Part shown: positions 58,221-64,000 of the stretch, in pieces
How positions within the stretch are numbered: the first letter of the stretch is position 1
How the letters are laid out: each line of letters starts with the position of its first letter
NCBI GenBank assembly: GCA_035947875.1
Contig: DASZJQ010000110.1
Span: forward strand, 1 to 64,000
Direction of reading: 5' to 3'
DNA: 64,000 nucleotides
Source of the DNA: Bog-473 sp035947875
Lineage (GTDB): Bacteria; Actinomycetota; Acidimicrobiia; Acidimicrobiales; RAAP-2
Made by a program: the position numbers and the translations under genes
The notes under the pieces: generated by a model
The model's database searches: none
What the model saw: only the letters and a program-made list of their open reading frames with translations
What the model was told of the DNA's origin: nothing

Positions 58221-60056
58221 ATGGCTCGGGCAACAGGTGACGGAAGAGCGTCGGGGCACGAGATGATCGAAATCGAATGGCAGTTTGACGCGCTCGATCT
58301 GCGCCCGGTCGAACGCTGGTTGTCGACCCTTCCGATGCTCTCCCTGGCCGGAGAGGACCAGTCGACCATCACCGCCTTGGCCCGACCCCCACGGCGGATG
58401 ATCGACTCCTACATCGACACCGACGATTGGCGCATGGCGCGCGCCGGCTTCGTGTTGCGCACGCGTCGACGCGGGCGTCACGACGAGATCACCCTCAAGG
58501 ACACTCAGTCGGCGCAGGCGGGTGGCCTCCGCCAACGCCTCGAGATCACCGAGGAGCTGCCCGAGGACGGCGTGGTCGCGCTGGGCCGTGATGGTCCGGT
58601 CGGTCGGCGGATGCACGCCATCGCCGGCCGGCGCGCGGTGCGTCAGGTGCTCCAGGTCCGCACGCGGCGGCGGCCGTTCGTGCTGCGCGTGGGTGGTGTC
58701 GACGCGGCCGAGCTGGCCCTCGACGACACCATGATCGTGGTGGGCACCGGCCAGCGCCCCATGCAGCTGCGCCGGGTGGAGGTCGAGGTGCTCCCCGAGT
58801 GGCAGGACGCGCTCGAACCGATCGTGCGTCAGATGCAGGCGGCGTGCGGTCTGCAGCCGGCCACGCTGTCCAAATTCGAAGCGGGTCTGCTCGCTCTGGG
58901 GGCGGTCATCCCGGGCCCGCCCGATTTGGGCTCGACCGACGTGGGGCCGGACGTGACCCTGGGTGAGTTGGCCTATGCCGTGCTGCGGCGACAGCTGGCC
59001 GTCCTCCGGGCCAAGGAGCCCGGAACGCGGTTGGGCGAGGAGCCTGAGGAGCTGCACGACATGCGCGTCGCCACGAGGCGTCTCCGGGCCGCGCTCGATC
59101 TCTTCGTCGAGGTCCTGCCGGTGCGGGCCGGGGTCTTTCGGACCGAGCTCGGATGGATGGCGGCGGCTCTCGGCACCGTGCGCGATCTCGATGTCCAACT
59201 CGAAGCCCTTGACGGCATGTCCGAAACCGTGGCCGGGTGGGGGGACGTGTTCGGATCCGACGACCATGACCCGTTGCGCGACCTTTCCGCCCTGCTGTGG
59301 AACGCCCGTGACGCGGCCCGGGCCGACATGCTGGCCGCACTCGATTCGGTCCGCTGGGACCGACTCCTCAACGGCATGGCGACCATGGTGCAGCAGGGAC
59401 CGTTGCGGCGGTCGGCGGCCGCCCGCCTCCCCGCCACCCTGGCCGTGCCCGATCTGGTGAACGCCCGGCATGCCGCCGTCATGAAGGCGGCGCGGCGGGC
59501 CAAGCGCACCGGCATCGCAGCGGACTTCCACCGGGTCCGAATCCGCTGCAAGCGCCTGCGTTACTCGCTCGAATTCACCGGCGAGCTCTACGGCGGGCGT
59601 ACCAACCGCTACACCCGCCGCCTCACCGGGTTGCAGAATCAGCTCGGCCTGATGCAGGACGCCGAAGTGGCCGCGGCGCGACTGGCCGAACTGGCCCTGG
59701 GGGAGGCCCACCTCCCCGCCCCCACCGTCTTCGTGATGGGAAGCGTGGCCGAGCACCACCGCAGAGACCTGCGGCGGCTCCTCCGACGACTGCCGGACGA
59801 TCTCTCCCGCGTCTCGTCGCGTGAATGGCAGGATCTGGCCTCGGCGATGGATCGGCGCCGCCATGAGGCGCTCGCCCTCCTGCCACCGATCCGACGGACG
59901 CTGCGCTCCGTCCCGGCGGTGCCGGTGCCCCTCCCGGTGCCGCTCCCACTTTCGGCGACCCCGGCGGTCTCACCCGACATCCACCCGGTCCCTCCTCCCC
60001 CGGTCATGCCGACCCGCCCCACCCCCAGCGCGGGCGGCGCCGAGAACCCGGCCTGA
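58221..60056 (+). CDS. CYTH-CHAD domain protein
   Basis: 611 residues (ATG 58263, MIEIEWQF, is an alternative start). CYTH domain at ~15-210: the triphosphate-binding E-x-E-x-K signature reads E-I-E-W-Q, with Lys replaced by Gln, while later basic strands remain (RRPFVLRVGGVD, MQLRRVEVEV). CHAD domain at ~250-545: ELHDMRVATRRLRAAL and FHRVRIRCKRLRYSLEFTGELY, the conserved His/Arg helices that bind polyphosphate. A Pro-rich tail (PVPLPVPLPLSATP) follows. CYTH-CHAD proteins are polyphosphate-associated; triphosphatase activity here is doubtful because of the Gln. Confidence 0.9.
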   Translation: MARATGDGRASGHEMIEIEWQFDALDLRPVERWLSTLPMLSLAGEDQSTITALARPPRRMIDSYIDTDDWRMARAGFVLRTRRRGRHDEITLKDTQSAQAGGLRQRLEITEELPEDGVVALGRDGPVGRRMHAIAGRRAVRQVLQVRTRRRPFVLRVGGVDAAELALDDTMIVVGTGQRPMQLRRVEVEVLPEWQDALEPIVRQMQAACGLQPATLSKFEAGLLALGAVIPGPPDLGSTDVGPDVTLGELAYAVLRRQLAVLRAKEPGTRLGEEPEELHDMRVATRRLRAALDLFVEVLPVRAGVFRTELGWMAAALGTVRDLDVQLEALDGMSETVAGWGDVFGSDDHDPLRDLSALLWNARDAARADMLAALDSVRWDRLLNGMATMVQQGPLRRSAAARLPATLAVPDLVNARHAAVMKAARRAKRTGIAADFHRVRIRCKRLRYSLEFTGELYGGRTNRYTRRLTGLQNQLGLMQDAEVAAARLAELALGEAHLPAPTVFVMGSVAEHHRRDLRRLLRRLPDDLSRVSSREWQDLASAMDRRRHEALALLPPIRRTLRSVPAVPVPLPVPLPLSATPAVSPDIHPVPPPPVMPTRPTPSAGGAENPA

Positions 60057-60419
60057 TCAGGCCAGCGGAAACGGGCCCTCGCCCATGACCAGGTGGGGAT
60101 GTTCGGTGAGGACGAAATGCAGGCTGTCCGTATCGAGGAAGGTCTCGATGTCCTGCCACATGACCGAGAAGTCGGGCTCGCCCATGTGGGCGCGGTATTC
60201 GTCCATGTTCTCGAACCACTGCACCGTGACACCATCGAAGCCGGGGTCGTCGTCCCCGCTGTAGTCACTCAGAGGGCGGGGGTGCTGCTCATAGCGAACC
60301 ACGTGGCTGCCACTCTGGCTGGCCGCAATGAGCGGGCCGTGCACGGTCCGCCAGTGCTCGTGAAACTGCGCGGGCGTGAGGCCCTTCTTGCGGCGCAACA
60401 GACACGTCAGTCTGACCAT
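60057..60419 (-). CDS. EthD-like dimeric alpha-beta barrel protein
   Basis: 120 residues of EthD/ferredoxin-like barrel type: MVRLTCLLRRKKGLTPAQFHEHWRTVHGPL with the conserved H-W-x-x-x-H-G-P segment, VRYEQHP and WFENMDEYRAHM. The stop directly meets the stop side of the CYTH-CHAD gene. EthD proteins are small accessory or catalytic proteins in degradative and polyketide pathways; the His pair could be catalytic. Why it sits here is not clear; it may relate to the catabolic block elsewhere in the genome. Confidence 0.85.
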   Translation of the reverse strand: MVRLTCLLRRKKGLTPAQFHEHWRTVHGPLIAASQSGSHVVRYEQHPRPLSDYSGDDDPGFDGVTVQWFENMDEYRAHMGEPDFSVMWQDIETFLDTDSLHFVLTEHPHLVMGEGPFPLA

Positions 60420-60559
60420 GTGGCCTCCTCGGACCTTGGGGCGTCCCGGTCGCTGCGGTCGCAGCGAAAGCCCGGTGCCTTCCCGGCACAGTAGGCGTTC
60501 GCCGGAAGGGAGCAGGCCCGGGCGGACCGCCGGGCGACGAGCGTGTCAGGACGAGCGCG

Positions 60560-61363
60560 TCAGGGAGTCACGCAGGCCGACACGGCGACCGGGCCGATCG
60601 GAAGTCCGAGTCCGCCGCCGGCGGGGAGGGCCGGCGTGCTGACGCAGGTCGGTGCGGTACCGGATCCGCCGGATCCACCCGTTCCCGTGAGGCTCGACGT
60701 CAGGCTCGACGTCAGGTTGGTGACCGCTCCGGTGAGTGGCGTGGTCACCGCCGCCAACCCGGAGCTCGGCGCCGGGATGGAGCTGGCGATGCCGGTGACC
60801 GTCTGACCTAGGCCGGCCACCGCGCCGGAAAGCCCAAGTTGGCTCGCGATCTGGGTCACGGGCGCGGGTGCGGCCATGGGCAGCGGCACCGCGGGGATCG
60901 TTGGGCCGTCGATGACCGGCGATGGCAGCGGGGCGCCACCGCTGGACCCGCCGCCGACGGTGGTGACCGGCGCCGATGCCGCGCCGACCGGCGAGCCGTC
61001 GTTGCTGGTCGAGGGGGTCTCTGCGCCCGAACCGGCCGGGACCCCGGCCTGGAGCAATGTGCCGGCGCGGAACGGCGGGTTGGCGGGGCCGAGGGCGCTG
61101 CCCGGGGGGAGGCTCAGGTGCGACGTCGTCAGGGGATGGGCCGCGGCGGGTGACACGGCGACGTCGCTCCCCAAGCCGCCCAGGAAGGCACCGAGGGCGG
61201 CGAACGCGAGTCCGCCGGAGGCGATCACGGCGATGCTCCGCCGGCGGGGCGTGCCAAAGATGGCCCTGGCTGCGGCGTCCGCCCCGTGGCGGGGTATGTC
61301 GTTGACGGCGCCGGACAGGAACTCGGCGTGCACCGTTTCGTCGTACATCTCGTCGAAACTCAT
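60560..61363 (-). CDS. single-span membrane protein of unknown function with Ala/Pro/Ser-rich exterior
   Basis: 267 residues from ATG 61363 with GGAGGGG upstream. A short cytoplasmic N-terminus (MSFDEMYDETVHAEFLSGAV, then NDIPRHGADAAARAIFGTPRRR), a membrane helix (SIAVIASGGLAFAALGAFLGGLG) and an exterior of ~200 residues rich in Ala, Pro, Ser, Thr and Gly with internal short repeats (LTGAVTNLTSSLTSSLTGTGG) and two late Cys residues. The basic patch before the helix gives an N-in orientation. The N-terminal part could be an anti-sigma-like or scaffold module, but I recognise no family. It follows the second sortase gene by 133 bases. Confidence 0.7.
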   Translation of the reverse strand: MSFDEMYDETVHAEFLSGAVNDIPRHGADAAARAIFGTPRRRSIAVIASGGLAFAALGAFLGGLGSDVAVSPAAAHPLTTSHLSLPPGSALGPANPPFRAGTLLQAGVPAGSGAETPSTSNDGSPVGAASAPVTTVGGGSSGGAPLPSPVIDGPTIPAVPLPMAAPAPVTQIASQLGLSGAVAGLGQTVTGIASSIPAPSSGLAAVTTPLTGAVTNLTSSLTSSLTGTGGSGGSGTAPTCVSTPALPAGGGLGLPIGPVAVSACVTP

Positions 61364-61496
61364 GGGTCCAACCCCTCCGTCCTCCTCGGGTCCCCCCCGC
61401 GCCCTGCCTCTTGAAAACGGGTGCCACCCGGAAGTCTTGCGTTCTCCCGACCCCGAGATTGAGAAAGTTCCGTCGCCAGGATCCGACTGTGGTCCG

Positions 61497-62582
61497 TCAT
61501 GTGAACTGCCAGCTCCCGATGGTGACCTGTGTCCCGTGAACGGGGAGGGTGGCCGTCTCGGCGTACTCGCCCGGAGCAGCACCACCCGAGAGCGTCACCG
61601 TTGTCCGCAACACCACTTGGGTGGGGGTGCCTCCGGCGGAGTCAATTTCGACGTTGAGAGGCGAGTCGTGCCCGACCACGGCGGCTCCGGACAGTTGCGG
61701 CGGCATGGCGACGCCCGGCGCGATGGCGGACCACCACGCCTGCTCGTTCTGGGCTCCGGCGTGTAGGCCGCCGAAGTAGGCCTCGAGGGCCGCCGCCTCG
61801 AGGGCCAGCGGGCCCGGTGACTGCGCGAACCCGATGGAGGCGTTCACCAATTGCATGGTGCCCATCGGAGCTTCGTTCTGCTGGAGGGTCAGGCCCTGGG
61901 CCACCAGCGCCATCGGCGCCGGCACGGCGTAGTTCACCGAACTCGCCCCGGCGGTGAGGGCCCGTCCCGGGCGGAGACTGGTGCCCCTCGTGGCGGCCGA
62001 GACCTCGGTGGCCCGGACAAGGAGCCGCTGGGAGGTGAAGAAGAGCGCGTTGGGGGGAAAGCAGGTATCGAGGACCAGGCTCGGCCCGGTGGTGCCGGAG
62101 ACGTCGGAACCGGCCGCCACCACCTGCTGTGCGCTGACGGAAAACTTCACGGTGTTGCAGGCCGTCTGATAGGTGATCACGTCACCGGGCTTCAGCTCGT
62201 TGAGGTGGACGAAGTAGCTGACATCGTGAGCCAAGAAGACGGAGGCGCCGGCGACGCCGGGCCAGACCGATTGCGGGTCGTGACCCACCGCGACGTTGAG
62301 CTCGCGATCATCGGTTCCCTCCTCGACCGGCGCAGTGAGGTGCAGCGCCGGAACGTCCAGGATCCCCGAGATCTGACCGGGTTGCTGGCCACTGACCAGG
62401 CAGGCCGCCCCGTGACGCTTGGCCGCGATCCGGTGCATGGCGGCATGCTCACTCTTGAGGAGGACCTGCGCCGCGTGGCGGGCGTGGGCCTGCCACGCCA
62501 CGGCGTACGCGCCGATCCCGATGGCCGACCAGATCAGCACCACGCCCAGCGCGGTGATCGACCACTTTCTTAGCGGCGCCAT
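61497..62582 (-). CDS. sortase with extra C-terminal domain
   Basis: 361 residues. N-terminal membrane helix (WSITALGVVLIWSAIGIGAYAVAW), then the sortase domain at ~70-192: LDVPALHLTAPVEEGTDD, ASVFLAHDVSYF with His119, LVLDTCFPPNALFFTSQRLLVRA with Cys174 and Arg186 (or 190), a complete triad. About 165 further residues, ending SGGAAPGEYAETATLPVHGTQVTIGSWQFT, form a domain not found in standard sortases; it looks like a beta-rich module. It is downstream of the surface protein at 62762, its probable substrate. This is the second sortase within 10 kb. Confidence 0.85.
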   Translation of the reverse strand: MAPLRKWSITALGVVLIWSAIGIGAYAVAWQAHARHAAQVLLKSEHAAMHRIAAKRHGAACLVSGQQPGQISGILDVPALHLTAPVEEGTDDRELNVAVGHDPQSVWPGVAGASVFLAHDVSYFVHLNELKPGDVITYQTACNTVKFSVSAQQVVAAGSDVSGTTGPSLVLDTCFPPNALFFTSQRLLVRATEVSAATRGTSLRPGRALTAGASSVNYAVPAPMALVAQGLTLQQNEAPMGTMQLVNASIGFAQSPGPLALEAAALEAYFGGLHAGAQNEQAWWSAIAPGVAMPPQLSGAAVVGHDSPLNVEIDSAGGTPTQVVLRTTVTLSGGAAPGEYAETATLPVHGTQVTIGSWQFT

Positions 62583-62761
62583 GGGCCCGAACTCCCAGCC
62601 GGCCGCGCCTGCTCGGGACGGGATTCCGTCATCCCGCCCCGAGCGGCTTGCAGCTTCGGTTCCCGCTGCAACTTGTTTCCCCTATCCAGATCCTCCGAAG
62701 ATCTCTTGGTGTTCCCTTTCTGGCGCGTCAGCCGACACGCTGGCTGTTGGAATGGTTCGTC

Positions 62762-64000
62762 TCAGGGAGACTGCCGCCGGGCCGGCCCCGAGACCGGAGG
62801 GGGAACGGAGGAGGTCCCGGAAGCCGGGCCCGGTGGCGGTCCACCTGTCGACCTCGTGGTCGGGTGGCGGGTGGTGGGAAAGAGCGTGCGGGCGGTCGAG
62901 GCGACACGGCGCCGTGCGACCAGGACCAGTCCGGCCAGCCCCATGCCGGCCAACAGGATGACGGGGAGCGGCCCGGCCCAGAACTCACCGGTGTGCACCG
63001 TGGTGACATTGGGCACCGGCGGGGCCGCCGCCTGCGTGACGGGCGCGGCGATCGTCGTGGCCGCGGGCGCGTCGTCCGCCGTGGTCGTTGAGCTGGCGAG
63101 GTCGAGATGGATGCCACCGCTGACGCCGGTCAGGAGGTTCAGCTCGACACTGCCGGCCTGGGCCGATCCGGAACCTTGCCCCGGGGTGGCCGAACCACCG
63201 CCGATCTGAATGGTCGACGCCAGAGGCGTGCCGGCGAGGATCGGCGTTTGCCCCGTGCCCTGCCCGATGCTGACGGGCACGCCGGCCACGGTCACGCTGA
63301 CTGCGGCCGGGTCGTCGGACGCCGTGACGGCGCCCGTGGCGCGGTCAACCGCGGTGGTCGCCGAGTTGTGGCCCAGGGTGATGGTGGCCAGCGGCGATCC
63401 ATCGAGGAGTCCGGGCAGGAGATCGATGGACGTCCCGGTCGTCGTGGTGCTCGCCGTCTCGATGGTGTCGCCCGACGAATTGTTCGACGTGTCGATGGTC
63501 GAGGTGGACGTCCCGAGCTTGACCGTGACGAGGTCGGCCACGCTCGAGCGGGAGATGTTCTCCAGATCCGCAATGAACGCACCGAGCGCCACCCCCGCCG
63601 GCGTCGGGAGGGCCGCGCCCGCGCTGGAGTTCACGGTGCTCAGCAACGTCTGCACCGGGCCGAGCAGGCTGGTCACGGTCGGGGTGGTGGTCGAGGAGAT
63701 CGGTGTGGTGAGGGCGGAGAGGCCCGACCCGAAGGTGATCTGCGGGAGAGAGCCCGCGCCCGCAGCGGCGGGATTGCCACTCCGGTCTTGCGACGCTGTC
63801 GCCTGGCCGCAGGCCGACCCGACCGTGGCCACGACCACCGGGGCCGCGGGGAGGGGGCCGCACACCTGTGCCGGCGCATCGGTCCTGCCCGCCGTGTCCT
63901 CGGTGGCGGTGGCCGTCGAGTTTCCGAGCGGCGTCGTGGTGCCAGAACCCGTGGCAATGGGGGCCTTGCCACTGCCCGCTGCGGCCGACGAGGCTGCGCC
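62762..64000 (-). CDS. surface protein with HTG sorting-like end, 5' truncated by window edge
   Basis: The frame is open on the minus strand from the right edge, and the GTG at 63865 is internal, so the N-terminus is outside. The visible ~412 residues are Ser/Thr/Gly/Ala-rich (TPISSTTTPTVTSLLGPVQTLL, ISRSSVADLVTVKLGTSTST) and look like repetitive beta strands. Near the end comes VTTVHTGEFWAG, a membrane helix (PLPVILLAGMGLAGLVLV) and A-R-R-R, then an unusually long ~40-residue Pro/Thr/Arg-rich tail. This is a sorting-signal layout like the surface protein at 52353 (PHTGFGG). Partner of the sortase 179 bases downstream. Function unknown. Confidence 0.75.
   Translation of the reverse strand, partial: GAASSAAAGSGKAPIATGSGTTTPLGNSTATATEDTAGRTDAPAQVCGPLPAAPVVVATVGSACGQATASQDRSGNPAAAGAGSLPQITFGSGLSALTTPISSTTTPTVTSLLGPVQTLLSTVNSSAGAALPTPAGVALGAFIADLENISRSSVADLVTVKLGTSTSTIDTSNNSSGDTIETASTTTTGTSIDLLPGLLDGSPLATITLGHNSATTAVDRATGAVTASDDPAAVSVTVAGVPVSIGQGTGQTPILAGTPLASTIQIGGGSATPGQGSGSAQAGSVELNLLTGVSGGIHLDLASSTTTADDAPAATTIAAPVTQAAAPPVPNVTTVHTGEFWAGPLPVILLAGMGLAGLVLVARRRVASTARTLFPTTRHPTTRSTGGPPPGPASGTSSVPPPVSGPARRQSP

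Noticed and set aside
58131..59864. Upstream extension of the Nudix frame antisense to the CYTH-CHAD gene
   Set aside because: Only the part from ATG 58130 has Nudix sequence; the rest is Arg/His/Gly-rich shadow of a solid sense gene.

Overview
The window is high-GC DNA with actinobacterial character. It carries F420-type luciferase-like oxidoreductases, an F420/flavin PPOX protein, a DevR/DosR-like response regulator, a GAAC-N4-GTTC LexA site upstream of recA, a rimO-pgsA-cinA operon and class E/F-like sortases. A deep-branching actinomycete such as an Acidimicrobiia member is plausible, but no rRNA is present to settle it.

Region 1 (1-21459) is a dense catabolic block of about 20 genes in at least four operons plus single genes. 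It holds three ACMSD-type amidohydrolases, a P450, a Rieske oxygenase, an acetoacetate-decarboxylase-like protein, several SDRs, an acyl-CoA ligase, a thiolase next to an HMG-CoA-synthase/DUF35 fusion, an enoyl-CoA hydratase/isomerase, two LLM oxidoreductases and one TetR regulator. Together they could hydroxylate, oxidise, decarboxylate, CoA-activate and beta-oxidise a hydrophobic, probably cyclic, substrate. The substrate is unknown. No ferredoxin or reductase partner is visible.

Region 2 (21469-28445) has a hemolysin III-like membrane protein overlapping serB, a hexapeptide acyltransferase, a DUF3048 lipoprotein, recA with a clear SOS box, and two tandem related secreted proteins. Region 3 (28812-33990) is a branched-chain-amino-acid-type ABC importer with a fused LivH-LivM permease. 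Region 4 (34174-40867, minus strand) is a five-gene operon: OmpR-type response regulator, histidine kinase, YceI protein, GT2-GtrA fusion and GT39 glycosyltransferase. Region 5 (41063-44565) is cinA, pgsA and rimO with 4-base overlaps, then tRNA-Ser(GCU).

Region 6 (44743-52003) resembles a DevR/DosR dormancy module. It has a zinc alcohol dehydrogenase, an XRE-PPOX fusion, a small membrane protein, devR-like and devS-like genes in divergent orientation, a GNAT acetyltransferase and an HDAC-family deacetylase, with candidate DosR-like boxes.

Region 7 (52353-64000) is rich in envelope genes. A secreted repeat protein overlaps a sortase with a triplicated N-terminal membrane unit. Three copies of a 14-15 base operator separate a secreted protein from a small HTH protein. 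Then follow PLDc_N-SHOCT, serine hydrolase, Nudix, CYTH-CHAD and EthD genes. At the right edge a second sortase lies next to another HTG-bearing surface protein that runs off the window. Pro/Gly/Asp-rich repeat tails and inserts recur in otherwise ordinary genes throughout.
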